A DNA stretch of 64,000 nucleotides from Megalobrama amblycephala. Lineage: Eukaryota; Chordata; Actinopteri; Cypriniformes; Xenocyprididae. The position numbers were made by a program, and so were the translations under genes. Every line of letters begins with the position of its first letter. Position 1 is the stretch's first letter. Below are positions 1-11,947 of this stretch, in pieces. A model generated the notes under the pieces. It ran no database searches. It worked only from the letters and a program-made list of their open reading frames with translations, and was not told the DNA's origin. The stretch covers positions 6,137,013 to 6,201,012 of the forward strand of contig NC_063049.1 of the NCBI RefSeq assembly GCF_018812025.1, in the 5' to 3' direction.

Positions 1-502
1 GGCCTCATCGACACGACAGCCAGTAGCACAGTTCCTCAACAGACCGTCCATACCGGCGTGATGAATACGATCTTCAACTGGATGGAACTGAAATAAATAC
101 TTTGATTGCTGCGATATCAGACTTATGATAGCAACCTGATTGTAACAAAGCACTGTTCGCCAGAGGAGAACTGGCCCCCCGACTAAGCCTGGTTTCTCCC
201 AAGGTTTTTTTTTTCTCCATCTTAACACCTATTTGCCACTTGTTTGCCACCTGATGTCACCTGATGGAGTTTGGGTTCCTTGCCGCTGTCGCCTTTGGCT
301 TGCTTAGTTGGGGACACTTGACATTTGATATTCAATAGTATTCTTGACATTTATTCAACAGTGCTTTGATCTGCCTGCATTGACACTATTAATTAAAAGC
401 TGCTGTGCAGCCAAATTATGTACCAGTTATCAATGTAAAGCTGCTTTGACACAATCTGCATTGTAAAAAGCGCTATATAAATAAAGGTGACTTGACTTGA
501 CT
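1..502 (+). mobile_element. 3' tail of an L2-clade LINE, 5' side outside the window
   Basis: This is the non-coding 3' end of the same LINE family that ends at 61500. Both copies share, in the same order, GTTCGCCAGAGGAGAACTGG, a T run after CTCCCAAGG, TGCCGCTGTCGCCTTTGGC and AGCTGCTGTGCAGC. Both finish in AAATAAAGGTGACTTGACTT. A short tandem 3' tail in place of poly(A) is usual for L2/CR1-type LINEs. No coding sequence remains here, and the left limit is simply the window edge. Confidence 0.7.
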
Positions 503-1077
503 CATGTGATCGTGTTATGTCGAGCCCTGGTAAGCCTATGTGCCGGGGCTCAGCCCTGGACGGCCCCGGCCCAATTTAACCCCTGCATACAGTATTATTG
601 AAATGTTTAACTATATATGCCAGATGCCCTTCTTGACACAACCCAACATTGAGAGTCCTTTCCGCTGCCTGCCTCCTACACTTCTCTAACAACCACCAGT
701 GTCGGCACCATGACAGTCACTTATGTGACAATTTGTGAAAAGTTTTAAAAGAAAAAAATAACTTATTTTAAAGTTTAAAAAGAGAGACTTAGAAGTTTAT
801 TTAAAAGTTAATAGATATTTTTTTATATGCTTATTTAATTTTTAAATTTACATTGAATGCCAGCTTCCTCCTTCTTCATAATTTCTCCTTTTGTGTTCCA
901 CAGAATAAAATAACAGCATACAGGTTTGGAAAAACATGACAAAAATAAGTACAATTATTTTTTTAATCCCGATTTCATGCAATTTTAACCAAGGTGGGCC
1001 ACTGGAAATAAAATAATAAAAAAAGGCCAATAAAACCTGATGCCCCTGGTTGCAACTGTAATCAAGTCTTGACTCAC
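503..1077. other. no gene seen; intronic DNA after the Ig exon
   Basis: This A/T-rich stretch lies just downstream of the splice donor of the Ig exon (minus-strand sense). I see no further exon of that gene and no clear repeat ends in it. A GC-rich patch at 530-580 is unassigned. Confidence 0.4.
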
Positions 1078-1449
1078 CTTTGAGCTCCACATCGGCGTCG
1101 TAGTTCCCGCTGATGACTGAGTCGGTGCTGGGCATGCCGCAGCGATACAAGCCACTGTCCGTCGCTCTGACCTTCTTGAATCTGAGCTCCACAGCGTTAT
1201 CTGCAAGCCTCTTATAACCGATGTCACCACTGTTGACCCGGTCCTTCACTGTAGGGTCGGTGAATCTATCATCTAAGGTGGAGACGAGCGGGAGCAGTTT
1301 ATCACCGGTGAGGACCATAGACCAATCAAAGTGCTGATCTCGGGGTCCCTCGTAGTCAGATACATCGCAGCGGATGGAGACGGCCTGTCCCTCGACGCGC
1401 ACCAGAGGGCCGACAGGAACCTTCACCACACGGCTCTCACCGACCACCA
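1078..1449 (-). CDS. EWI-family immunoglobulin gene, exon 2: first Ig V-set domain (ptgfrn-like)
   Basis: This is one internal exon of 372 nt (phase 1-1). On the minus strand it starts after a pyrimidine-rich acceptor (TTCTTCTCTCAG) and ends at the donor CAAAG/GTGAGTC. It encodes an Ig V-set domain: the first cysteine is in SIRCDVSDYEGP, the core tryptophan in FDWS, and the second cysteine in the DSGLYRC motif, followed by PSTD and GNY. The combination of VPxGPLVRVEG, DYEGP and PSTD marks the EWI subfamily (PTGFRN, IGSF3, IGSF8, CD101), which are type I membrane proteins that bind tetraspanins. FDWS, NAVEL and GNY lean towards PTGFRN; GPL and VEL lean towards IGSF8. Reading past the donor gives low-complexity intron. 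It joins in phase to the signal-peptide exon at 36151-36202. Later exons are outside the window. Confidence 0.8.
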
Positions 1450-1609
1450 CTGAGAGAAGAAGACAAGAGGTCTCACATATGGTGTATGGCCACCACTTAG
1501 GGTGACAGCAGAACTGTTTTCATGTGGAAAAAACTAAGTCCCAAATAAAAATAACTTATTATTTATAATAAAACTTTACTTTAACTTTCACTATAATAAT
1601 TAGTGCAAT

Positions 1610-2500
1610 CCCAGCAAGCAATTTTATGTCTATTAGACGTCTAATAGCCGTCAAAACATAGCCCGGCCGTCTAGGCTAAAACCAGGCAAAATTTGGGCTG
1701 TCAGTGAAAATCTAATAGACGTCTAACCATAACCCAAAAATAGACTAGTCATCAATTAGACGACTATTAGACGACTACATATATATGTCTAATAGACGGT
1801 GAATATGGATCTAGGCTAAAATAAGGCTGAATTTGGGCTGTCAGTGAAAATCTAATAGACGTCTAACCATAACCCAAGAGTAGACTAGTCATCAATTAGA
1901 CGACTATTAGACAACTACATATTTATGTTTAAAAGACGGTTAATACGGGTCTAGGTTAAAATACGGGTCTAAGCCGTCATTTCACCGTCTCGGTTAACTA
2001 TAGACCCGATATAGTCCGGCTATGTGTAACCCACTTTTAGCCAAAACAATCTTTCATTTGGTTATGTCGTTTTTGCCAAAATAACTTGCGAGTTGTATGT
2101 TATTGCATCATGTAAGTGAAGTCAACAGTGATTACAAGGTGTTTGGTTTCACATATGACATGTTATATTGTGTAGGCTGTGCGTAGCCACGATTTAGCTC
2201 ATAGTCAGACCGGCTATTTGTAGCCCACCTATAGTCAATCCTGATTTATTGTAGTTTTTGGACAGGAAGTGCTTGAGATGGTTGATATCTCATCATGTTC
2301 GCAATGTCAATGATTTCTACAAGATTTAAGTGGCATTTCATGACATGGTCTATATGTAGTCACGATTTAGCTCTGAATTGGATAGGCTATGTGTAGTCTG
2401 CTTTTAGTCCACCCAGCGAAATCGAGGCAATTTATAGTCTAGTTTTTACGGCTTGGCTATAGCCCTGATTCAGACCAGCAATGAGTGTAACCAAAATAGT
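1610..2500. repeat. palindrome-rich degenerate tandem repeat
   Basis: The palindrome core TTAGACGTCTAA and variants recur. A unit of about 130 bp, containing AAATTTGGGCTGTCAGTGAA and ATTAGACGACTATTAGACGA, occurs twice (about 1685-1795 and 1820-1925). The sequence then drifts into looser repeats of GGCTATGTGTAGCCCA type at about 2010, 2210 and 2385. The left end starts CCCAGCAAGCA. This looks like the subterminal repeat zone of a DNA transposon, but no coding part and no clear partner end is visible, so the family is open. Confidence 0.55.
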
Positions 2501-2646
2501 GTTAAGTCATTTTCGACCACAAAGCTTGTGGGATTCTTGATATACTTGCATTTATACATTTATATGCAAGTATAATATACATTTATATGCAAGTATATAT
2601 TTGAAACAGCATATTTTTGCTGTCACACAATCCTACATTCTACGAT

Positions 2647-2648
<2 letters not shown>

Positions 2649-2713
<65 letters not shown>
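2649..2713. repeat. (TA)n microsatellite
   Basis: About 65 bp of uninterrupted TA dinucleotide lies between GATATCA and TCAGGG. Confidence 0.95.
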
Positions 2714-2716
<3 letters not shown>

Positions 2717-2808
2717 GGTATAGCCAAGCCATATATTAATTATAATTATATACCACACATATATGACTGTATTTAATTTTAAGTTAAATAAAAATTTACA
2801 ATTCTCAA

Positions 2809-2995
2809 CCGCTAGATGGCAACTGTGGCTCTACTGAGACATGACCACTGGCAACGCGAGACTTGAACGTTGACTCTCGATCACTGTTGCCAGATCTCGC
2901 GATAAACATTTCCGCATTTTACAACTGTTGGAGACGGAGAGCAAGCAACAGCAAATGTTAAAGCAAATTCTTTCCTGCTTTTGGTCTTGTAAGTA
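2809..2995 (+). promoter_or_regulatory. possible short 5' exon or promoter remnant with a CTCF-like motif
   Basis: CCGCTAGATGGCAAC at 2809-2823 matches the CTCF core consensus at 13 of 15 positions by eye. It is followed by CpG-bearing sequence and, near 2990, by TCTTG/GTAAGTAT-like donor sequence. This could be an untranslated first exon of a transposon or of an unseen gene. No open frame supports a protein. It is recorded only because the base composition differs from its A/T-rich surroundings. Confidence 0.2.
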
Positions 2996-3271
2996 TCTGT
3001 GTTTTTCATTTTGACATGTGTTTATTATTTATGTACATTATGTGTAGGAACCGTGACATTTTATCGGGTAACAGTGCAGACTCAGAGTAAAACGTGGTTA
3101 GATTAACATACATGCACATGTACTGTAGTGTTTCCTTGTGCCCTAAAACTCTGTAATTATCTAAATACAAGGGGGTAAACATGAAACCTGTGCGCCCTAC
3201 TATTATTTGTTATGGAAGCCTTGTATATCTTTTAATCTTTTGATCATTATGAAATAAAAATATGAGTTTTT

Positions 3272-3365
3272 GTTTTGGCAAGGCAAGTTTATTTTGTATT
3301 GCACATTTCAACAACAATGTTCAAGGTAATTCAGAGTGCTTTTCATAAAACATGGAATTTATGGA
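3272..3365 (-). mobile_element. L2-type LINE 3' tail fragment, reverse orientation
   Basis: GGCAAGGCAAG followed by TTTATTTTGTATTGCACATT and AATTCAGAGTGCTTT is the reverse complement of the tail seen at 34740-34811 (AAGCACTTTGAATTACCA, then the TTGCC tail). Only the 3' end remains. Confidence 0.55.
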
Positions 3366-3587
3366 ACTGAAAATTAATCAGGTTGTTTTATAAACCAAAA
3401 AAATATTGTTAACATTTTTTATTTAACTTTTTTTTTTGTCAATGTTATTTTTTTTTTGTCAATATATTTTTATTGTTACACGTTGTAATTTTCTTTTAAT
3501 GTTTATTTGTATTGTATTTGTAAAATTTAATTTTTTTTATCATTGTGTATTATCTTGAGTTCTTTTTCTAAATAAAACCTTTTATTA

Positions 3588-4414
3588 GGGCTGTAACGAT
3601 ATGCGATATAAAACCGAAATCGCGATACGCAGGTCCACGAACCTGTATCGCGATGTGAGAAGGCAGAATCGCGACACACCCCTTCCAACTCCCAGAGTTA
3701 TCCTGTCTCAATCAGCTCTCTAGTTCAGTAAGTGTTTCGCGCACACATTGAATCTTGCAAGCAGGTTTAAACGTTTCTCATGTCAGTCTCTTGCATGGTC
3801 GCGTGAGAAAAGTCGTGGCTTTCTTTCACCGCAGTGCCACAACAACAGCTGTGCTCACAGAAAAGCAAAAGACGCTTGCGATGCTTTGCTTTAAGAAGTT
3901 CTGTGGGGCCGTTCACATATTGCGTCTTTTCCGCGTGCAAGTCCGTTATTATTTTCAAATGTAGCCGCGTGGCAGGCGTGCTCATAATGGGATCAACGCG
4001 GTCGCGACGCGCATGCAATTCTCAACTTCTCAGAATGCCGCAAGCGCACCGCAGGTCGTGTGACAAGAATCAACCGATCAGCTATGGCCTTTCCGTAACA
4101 AAACATCAAAAGCTCAGCCGAACAGCTGATCATAGCTGTACATGGTGGTTTTTATATCTTATCTCCATCAATATATCTCGTAGTAGAACTAATGCAAGGG
4201 CTAGAAATCATTTATCCTTTGCAGAAACATCCTGTTCCTCTTGGAGAGCTCAGTTCATGGTTGCATAGCAACGACCGACGCCACGGGAGCGCGAGCGCTT
4301 TGGGAAGAAGGAGAAGCGGTGCGGCCGCGCCTTCCACGCGTTTTTAGACGCGATATGTAAACGTCTAAGTTCATGTTAAATTTAACATTTTTTTTTCAGT
4401 GACAGACAGCCCTA
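3588..4414. mobile_element. hAT-like non-autonomous element (candidate)
   Basis: The left end TTAGGGCTGTAACGATA and the right end GTGACAGACAGCCCTA form a short inverted repeat (TAGGGCTGT). Subterminal sequence is rich in ATCGCGAT-type motifs, as in other hAT-like ends in this window (8487, 30857). No matching 8-bp target duplication is evident and no transposase frame was found. A 144-codon open frame at 3834-4268 has no recognisable domain. Confidence 0.35.
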
Positions 4415-4574
4415 TTCAACTGTTAATTTGAATACAGAAGGTTTTTATTAAATTTTTATATTTATTTATTTTATTGAAATGTGATCTTGTATGTACAACA
4501 AGGAAAATTATTGAAATTTGTTCATGTTTTTTTAATAAATCTTGTTTGAATTTCAGTTTCATTTTGTTCAAAGT

Positions 4575-5240
4575 AGGAGTAGGAGCCATATTTGTAGATC
4601 TTAAAAACGTTTGACGCAGTAAATCTGAACATTCTTTTATCAAAATTATCAGCTCATAACATCTCAGAAAAAACACTATAATGATTTAATTCATATTTAA
4701 AGAACAGAAAACACTGTACATGAATAAAGAGCACAATATCCTCTTTTTTAGACAGCTCGGTGGGGGTGCCTCAAGGCTCCATTTTGGGCCCCCTCTTATT
4801 CAGTGTTTATATCAATGATCTCCCTGACATCTGCCCTGAGGTTAACACCCAACTGTATGCAGATGATGCCGTTATTTATGTACATGCAAAATCAAAACAG
4901 AGAGCTGCATCTGTACTCAAAGGTGCTATGGAAAAATTGCAGATTGGATGGAGCACTCATGCTTGACAAAAAACTGTCAGCATGTTTTTCTCCATAAGAA
5001 ACAACTCTCATCCTACATCAGATATCATTATTAATGGAGAAAGGTTGCAAGAAGTAGATTCTGTTAAATATTTAGGTGTTGTTCTGGATAGTACACTGTC
5101 ATTTAAAAAGCACATTTCAAAAATTGTTAAAACTGTTAAATTTAGCTCAGTTCAGATTTACTCGTCATCAAATGAGTATGGATGCAGCCAAGCTTTTTAT
5201 GCATTCTATGATTGTAAGAGCCATTATGTCTGTAATTCTG
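4575..5240 (+). pseudogene. LINE reverse-transcriptase fragment, frameshifted
   Basis: This is a decayed piece of a non-LTR retrotransposon RT. In order: a fragment with the first catalytic Asp context (AIFVDLK near 4600), then VPQGSILGPLLF and YINDLPD, the YADD box at about 4855-4866, then VKYLGVVLDSTLSF near 5070-5100. These are the usual A, B, C and thumb landmarks of CR1/L2/Rex-like RTs. The pieces lie in different frames with stops between them, so the copy is dead. It ends where a different element begins near 5225. It is not the L2 copy found at 53-61 kb. Confidence 0.75.
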
Positions 5241-5492
5241 TTTTTTGACCACTGGGTGGAGTGTTGGCCTTAATGAGTATATAGGCAGGTAAAGAGTAAG
5301 AAAGGGCAGGTGTGTAATTAGAGGGAAGCGCAACATTTTTTGACTGTGTCTGGAGATAAATTTGTGATGGCATCCGATGGTATTTTATATGTACTGGGCA
5401 GAGAAACTGTGAGAGAAAATGTCCTGTATGAACCGTGTGATGAATAAATCTGATAAAGCAGTATTTGGAGGACGACTTATCTTGTTTGGATC
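5225..5492 (+). mobile_element. probable 5' LTR remnant of the BEL/Pao element
   Basis: This is a non-coding stretch ahead of the gag start at 6502. It has a TATA box (GAGTATATAGG at 5275), a polyadenylation signal (GATGAATAAATC near 5442) and then a GGAGGACGACTTATC segment, which is the order expected of an LTR. It is broken at 5492 by a small repeat. No 3' LTR copy was found after the integrase, so the identity rests on position and promoter layout. Confidence 0.35.
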
Positions 5493-6146
5493 AGTGCCCA
5501 AGGAAGTCGACCGGAAGTTGAAGTCGGCCGCGTGCCGCCATCTTGTAGCAGAACTTCACTTGCGTTAGCATCCCATTGACTCCCATTCATTTTGGCGTCA
5601 CTTTGACAGCGAATAACTTTACATCTGAGGCGTTTAAAGACTCCATTTGTCCATTATTTATTTCTAAAGATACACGACAATGTATAAAGGGCTCCATTAC
5701 CTTCTATGTTACATTATGGCCCCGTTTTTGTAAAAATAGGCTAACGATTGCGTCATAACCACTCGACTCTCTGTCGCACAGTAGAGAAATTACCGTACAG
5801 ACAGAAGGAGAAGCTCGCAGGCAATAGTATGCATTAACTTAATATGGCGTACTGGCGTTACATTTTAAAATACTATACAAAATAATTAATCAGAATACTT
5901 ACTCCTGCTCACTCACGCCAAAGAACTCCCCGCTCAAGCTCGCCGTCTCTGCAAGATTAACGATGGCAGTTTGCACGCACAGCTACTAGAAGATTTACAT
6001 CTGTCAGACAGGTTGCTGACGTCATCAAGCTTAGTTTGAGTCTGCGCGTCAGAAACGGAAGGGCTAAAAATCGCTAAAAATGGGCTTCACTTGTCTCAAT
6101 TGAGTTCCAATGGGGTCGCTGTGTCCATTTCTTTTACTGTCTATGG
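5493..6146. mobile_element. non-autonomous repeat, 654 bp, flanked by an 8-bp duplication
   Basis: TTTGGATC occurs at 5485-5492 and again at 6147-6154, directly flanking the stretch. The right end, TTTCTTTTACTGTCTATGG, is a very common teleost repeat terminus. The left end is AGTGCCCAAGGAAGTCGACC. I do not see convincing terminal inversion. It lies between the putative LTR and the gag leader of the BEL element. Family unassigned; the 8-bp duplication would suit a hAT-type element. Confidence 0.5.
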
Positions 6147-6154
6147 TTTGGATC

Positions 6155-6501
6155 TCACGCGTCAGAAACCACCCTACAACACCTCAAGTGACAAAATGGC
6201 TATTTGTGTCACTACACTTTGTCAAAAAATGCTTCTTTGTGGATTAGCACGCAACATTCTGGAACATTTTGAAATTTTAATGGACTAATCACTGGATTTC
6301 ACTATGGATTTGGATTTAATTGGAGTAGTGAACCGAGGAGCAACCGCAACGAATTGGCTTCATTCATTCAGCGCTACAAAGGTATGTGTAGCGCTACTTG
6401 AGGAATGATTTGTGTGCACACATTTAATAGCATAAATCCAATGCATTGGTTGCCTGAGTTTTAACAATGCCAAAGGTGAATGAATTTTACAGTCTGCAAA
6501 T
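6155..6501 (+). other. leader of the BEL/Pao element
   Basis: Untranslated sequence between the repeat and the gag ATG. It holds a possible small intron: donor CAAAG/GTATGTG at about 6380 and acceptor TTTTACAG at about 6493, just before TCTGCAAATATGAG. This is weak, with no transcript support. Confidence 0.3.
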
Positions 6502-8486
6502 ATGAGTGTTGAAAATTATGGTGACGTTGTGGCTGCTGGTGAACAAATAAAGACTATGGAGCCATCTGAGAATGTTGAAATGGAGCCTGTAAGGGAAAAG
6601 AGGCCTACTAAGCTCACTGCTAAGGCATTCTTGGAAAAATTGGAAACTCTGCAAAAAACAAGAAAGAGTAAAGTAAATAAGGCAAAAAACTTAAAGGTGC
6701 CCTAGATTCAAAAATTGAATTTACCTCGGCATAGTTAAATAACAAGAGTTCAGTACATGAAAATGACATACAGTGAGTCTCAAACTCCATTGTTTCCTCC
6801 TTCTTATATAAATCTCATTTGTTTAAAAGACCTCCGAAGAACAGGCGAATCTCAACATAACACCGACTGTTACGTAACAGTCAAGGACAATAGGACAATA
6901 GCAAAAAATGGCAGATAGAGCAATAATAACTGACATGATCCATGATATCATGATATTTTTAGTGATATTTGTAAATTGTCTTTCTAAATGTTTCGTTAGC
7001 ATGTTGCTAATGTACTGTTAAATGTGGTTAAAGTTACCATCATTTATTACTGTATTCACGGAGACAAGAGCCGTCGCTATTTTCATTTTTTAAACACTTG
7101 CAGTCTGTATAATTCATAAACGCAACTTCATTCTTTATAAATCTCTCCAACAGTGTAGCATTAGCCATTAGCCACAGAGCATAGCCTCAAACTCATTCAG
7201 AATCAAATGTAAACATCCAAATAAATATTATACTTACGCGATTAGACATGCTGCATGACGAACACTTTGTAAAGATCCATTTTGAGGGTTATATTAGCTG
7301 TTTGAACATTTTTTATGTTGTTTAAGGCAAGCGCGAGCTCTTGGGGCGTGGAGCACCAGATTTAAAGGGCCACACACCCTGAATCGGCTCATTTCTAATT
7401 ATGCCCCAAAATAGGCAGTTAAAAAAATGAATTAAAAAAAAAAATCTATGGGGTATTTTGAGCTGAAACTTCACAGACACATTCAGGGGACACCTTAGAC
7501 TTATATTACATCTTTTAAAAAAAAGATCTAGGGCACCTTTAATGCCTATCATAAAAGATTTCATGACCAGCCGAGAATATGAAAAGGAGGTGCAGTGTTC
7601 TTTTGAGAAATTCATCAAATTGAGAAATGAAGCAAGGGAAATGCACAATTCTGTGATGGTTTTATTACCCAGTGAGGAACAGGAAAAACAACAAACATGG
7701 TTCACTGGAAAGATGTTGATTTACAATGGGTTTACAGATGATGTTACGAAATGGTTGAGTACTGAAAGTCAAGTTTCATGTTCCGGTGTTGATGAAAATG
7801 TATATCAAAGTGACGTTACTCCAGAAGATAGCGTTTCAAACATCTCACGTAAATCAAGTAAACCATCTAGCAAGAAAAGTTCAAGCAGTGTGTGTAGTGA
7901 GAGATCTTCTGCTTCTTCAGCTCGAGTCATGGCAGAGGCAGAGAAGGCTGCATTAATTGCATGTGCAACTGCTTTAAAAGAGAAACATGCTTTGGAGCTG
8001 CAGCAGGAAAAGCTGAGACACAGACAAGAACAACTGGATATTGATGCAGAAATAGCAGCTGCTACTGCCAAAATTGATGTTTTAAATAATTCTAACCAGT
8101 CTCTCAAAACCCGCACTGATGATATGAATGCATATTATGATAAAGGAACTGTGATGAGTGGCAAAGAAGTTACTCTTAATCCTCATGCGGAGGAATATAT
8201 GCCAAAGGAAACTTCCCAGCAAGGGGGCTCAAGGAATGTAATTCAGCAAACTCAGAGTGCACCACAAAATGACCATAATTTTGTGTCACCTGTGCAAACA
8301 TCAAATGTAATGCAGAACAAGGATGGAACATCAACTCCAAACATTTGCAGTATCATGCAAAACCAAAATGAGATTACCGATCTCCTGGTACAACAACAAC
8401 AATCCTGTGTTTGTTGGTAATCCTCTGCAATATAGAACTTTCATCAGAGCATTTGAGCATGGAATAGAAGACAAAAATAATCGAGA
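6502..8486 (+). pseudogene. BEL/Pao retrotransposon gag, N-terminal part, broken
   Basis: The Gag polyprotein assembles the retrotransposon particle. It starts at ATG 6502 and runs to 6694, where the 844-bp TTAA-flanked element interrupts it. It resumes at 7539 in the same frame once that element and one TTAA are discounted. Visible: a charged N-terminus with KLTAKAFLEKLE, then EVQCSFEKFIKLRNEA, a Ser-rich linker, and a long Ala/Glu/Gln-rich coiled-coil stretch (about 7920-8110). Then comes NPLQYRTFIRAFEHGIEDK, the start of the DUF1759 region of BEL/Pao Gag. A frameshift lies in the CAA run near 8390-8403. At 8487 the frame is cut by another insertion; related sequence resumes at 14009. Confidence 0.75.
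6695..7538. mobile_element. TTAA-flanked non-autonomous DNA element, 844 bp
   Basis: The ends are inverted: left AGGTGCCCTAGA, right TCTAGGGCACCT. Each is bordered by TTAA (6691-6694 and 7539-7542). TTAA target duplication is known from piggyBac and Kolobok transposons; which of these moved this copy cannot be told. No transposase is encoded. It sits inside gag of the BEL element and is therefore younger than it. Confidence 0.8.
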
Positions 8487-8971
8487 TAGGGCTGCACAAT
8501 TAATCGAATTTCTAATCGCGATTACGATTACGGATGCCACGATTTCGTAATCGTTCAAAGGCGCGATTACAAGGAAAAATATCCACTTAGATTATTTTGC
8601 ATGTTTAAGAGGTGTGTTATGAGCATGTCACGTTGTGAGAGGCAAATCATGACTACTTCAGAGTGTAAAAGGTCACCCAGCACAAAAGGAGCTACCAGTG
8701 ATGTGTACACTGATAAATCGAACGCACACGAAACACCAGGACCCGCCATTTTCAAAAAGCCGTGTACACAGCCTAGTGCTGTCAAAAATATCTATATTTC
8801 TATATGTATTTATACTGAAATATCAGAAAGGATACAATACTCCTTTCTGCAGTATCGATACACCGATACCAGCTGCGCGTTCTTGCTGCCCTCTCTGACA
8901 GCGAGTTGAGACGCACGCGCTCTTCTCATTCAATCGTCTCATGCTCTCCGGTTTAATAGTGTTGGTGTGAC

Positions 8972-11153
8972 CGGTGTTATGAAATATTCGGTGTCTGAAA
9001 TTTTCGGTGACACTGGGCGGAGCTTACATAAATATTCACGAGTTTCCTGTTTTGTGTTAAAGCGCCACTGAAAATGTTAGTGCACGCTCTTCGGCTTACA
9101 TGAAAGGTAATGAGCCTATGTTTCAGCGTTGAACGAAGTCAAGCTTATATTCTAACTGTTACTGATGCACACGATTTTATATATAAGTTATTGTGTTATG
9201 TCGTGTCATGTGTTATCTATGTTTGATATGAACACAGCCAGTGATTCGCCAGAGGTGTTGTTAGGATTCGCTAAACGAGCCAATAGCGTTTTAAGTAGAC
9301 TGTTTTTGTTGTTTCTGTATTACCTTGAGTCTTTTAAGCATATAGTTTTGAAAGTTTGCCAAAATGTATGGTAGCATAATAATAAAAATTAATTGTAAAC
9401 TCCTGTGGTGAAGGGAGTAGTGAACTTTCCTAGTTTGCAGAAGCACTTCTAATCTGGGTAGACTTGAATTTCTATATGTAATATGTTTCAAAAATTGCAC
9501 ACATGCAAGAAAACATGTTAATGTACTTTAAATATAGTTTATTTATTATCCAAATATAGGCCACAGTGAATTATGCATGTGATAACTAATATAATATCTA
9601 TAGCCAATATTCTTTCATTCCCAAATATGACTTTTGCCAATAAATATCCCTGTACACCAGACAAAGCAGACACTTTTATTTTTCACTTTGTTTTGAACAT
9701 GACAGTGTATTAAACATTTTAATAATACATGTTTGTTGTAATGTCATTTTATTATATATTTCAGATTGAATGTGTCAGTAGCAAAGGCTAGTATCACTGG
9801 GATCACAAGAGCAGACCAAACTTTCATTTGTCTGGGATCCCAAGACCCTGTGTAAAGTGTGTCAGTGTGTGTTTAAATACAAGTGTTTTTGCTAATTAAA
9901 TATGTCATATTATATGTCGTGACTTCTTCTCATTTGTGAATAAAATTCCAACACAAAATCAGTTCATATCATCTTTGATATTACAGATATGCAAATTACT
10001 ACATGGTCTATTATTTTAGCAGCTAATTTAACATAAATAGAATTGTAATTGTTATGGAAAGCTTGTAGAGTATAACTAATACATTTCATTGTGAATATAC
10101 TGCAGGTTTGCTCATTTAGTTCCATATAGTTTCATATCGCCACTGTGTTAAACTCAATCCTGATTCACAGTGCTTCATGTTTTTTCCACATTAAAATTTT
10201 TTAGTCAATGAAATGCATCATTTTGTGGGAAAAATGATTGAGAATGTTTCCTAATAATATGAAAAAAAATAACACTTAACTTTAGGATTTAATAAAATCT
10301 CTTTAAAAAATATTTACCAACTGAGCAAGCAATTAAGAAATGACAGAACAATCACAGTACTATGTATATGTGTCTGATTATCCACATAACAATAATATTC
10401 CTCATACTTTTGCCAATTGTCTTCTCCATATAAATATTTTTAAATAAAACCTGCATTAGTAACTTTTAGTTTTGTAGCTGATCAATTTAACCACTTGTAA
10501 TTCAATTTTAACATTTTAATTGTTTTGGAAAGCGCAATAAAATAAAACCTTGTGAAAGTGCTGCAGGGAAGCAAATATCACTGCCTCATGTTTCTATTCA
10601 TAGCGAGCATTGTGTGTTTTGCAGAAAAGGATGAAGGTTTACATTAATTCATGAATGTCAAAAACATAAACGGAACATAAATCTAACTCTCAATGTGTTT
10701 TAAAAATAATAATGTCTGGTTAAAGTTATGCAGGCTATCTGAGAAAGCAATAGGGAATGACACAATCAAAACTGAAACTTTTATTATGCAACCACATATA
10801 CATTTATGCAAGTTATCTTCTCAAACGACCTAAAAATGAAAACAGTTGTAGCCTACTAAAACAAACAAACTCGATGTTGGCTCATTTCCTAACGACAGAC
10901 CACCAGTGGCTGTAATCACTACTAAAGTATATCTCACGACACAATGTAACCTACAAACTATTGAGCATACATAAACAGTTATTAATAAAAAGAATCATAA
11001 ATTCATTCGACGCGGAAACACAATCACGTTACAAGGACAGTCCACTAAAATTTTCAGTGGCGCTTTAACACAAAACAGGAAACTCGTGAATATTCATGTA
11101 AGCTTCGCCCAGTGTCACCGAAAATCTCAGACACCGAATATTTCATAACACCG
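8972..11153. mobile_element. 2.2 kb element with 111-bp inverted ends, non-coding
   Basis: The arms are 8972-9082 and 11043-11153. They are inverted copies that differ at about five positions by eye and begin CGGTGTTATGAAATATTCGG. The 1.96 kb between them is A/T-rich with no open frame longer than about 70 codons and no recognisable protein. It resembles a non-autonomous DNA transposon or a foldback. No target duplication was identified. Confidence 0.6.
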
Positions 11154-11947
11154 TGTCTGAATTTTGGCGCGGGATTGCGCATAATTCTATTCATTCCCGC
11201 AGATTTCGCGCTCACACGAAGCGCAGACACATAATAAAGCCTCCTTTGACATACAAGTGCCAAAATAAGCTCTTTTTCGCGGATTATTAATGGTCAAATA
11301 CACTCAGAAACAATGCCCATCATTGTGAGTATTAACCTAAAACAGTTCAGGAAGAATGTGTCTGTCAAATCTTAAAGGGACAGTAGCCGAATAAACATGC
11401 TGCTCTCTGTTAATGTTAATCAAACAACAAAAGAATCAAACAAAAAAGAAATCACTTACTGCTCTTGACTGATTAACTTCTGTTACTTTAATTGATTAAT
11501 CTGTTTTCAATTTTTACAATGAAGATTATCCAATGTTATTTTACATTTGATTAGCCTACTTTGTTTCTTTATTCAGTTTCTTACCTGGGGCCCATTTCAA
11601 TAAGGAGGTTCAACCAACTCTGAGTTAAAACTTGAACTTGACTTACTCTGAGATGGGAAACTCTGAGTTTTCTGTTTCAGAACAGCTGAATTCAGTTAGT
11701 TCAGTCGACTCTGAGTAGGTTGACTCGGAGTTAAGTGCGTGCACCACGAATATGAAAAGCCATCATCAATGGAGCTCCGATATTACGATTCACCATGGCA
11801 ACAGCACATGACAAAAGGACGTCCGCATACTTCTGAGTCAATGCAAGTTTGATTCTTATCACTGTTATAATATCAAAGGTGAAAACTGGTAGACTTTTAT
11901 TGTCGTAAATTATTGAACTAATATTCATTTTCATGGTATCCCACATG

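Noticed and set aside
2809..2995. First exon of a host gene on the plus strand
   Set aside because: Only a donor-like site and mild CpG content; no start codon context and no partner exon.
3834..4268. 144-codon open frame
   Set aside because: No domain or compositional sign of coding; it lies within a repeat-like block and is overlapped by frames on the other strand.
4575..5240. Same LINE as the copy at 53-61 kb
   Set aside because: Its RT motifs (YINDLPD, KYLGVVLDSTLSF) differ in style from that element's NLGVLFDTNLSF, so it is a separate LINE family.
5493..6146. hAT element call from the 8-bp duplication
   Set aside because: The duplication is perfect but no inverted termini are visible, so only a repeat of unknown class is reported.
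7322..7705. 127-codon minus-strand frame
   Set aside because: Antisense to gag and crossing the border of the TTAA element.
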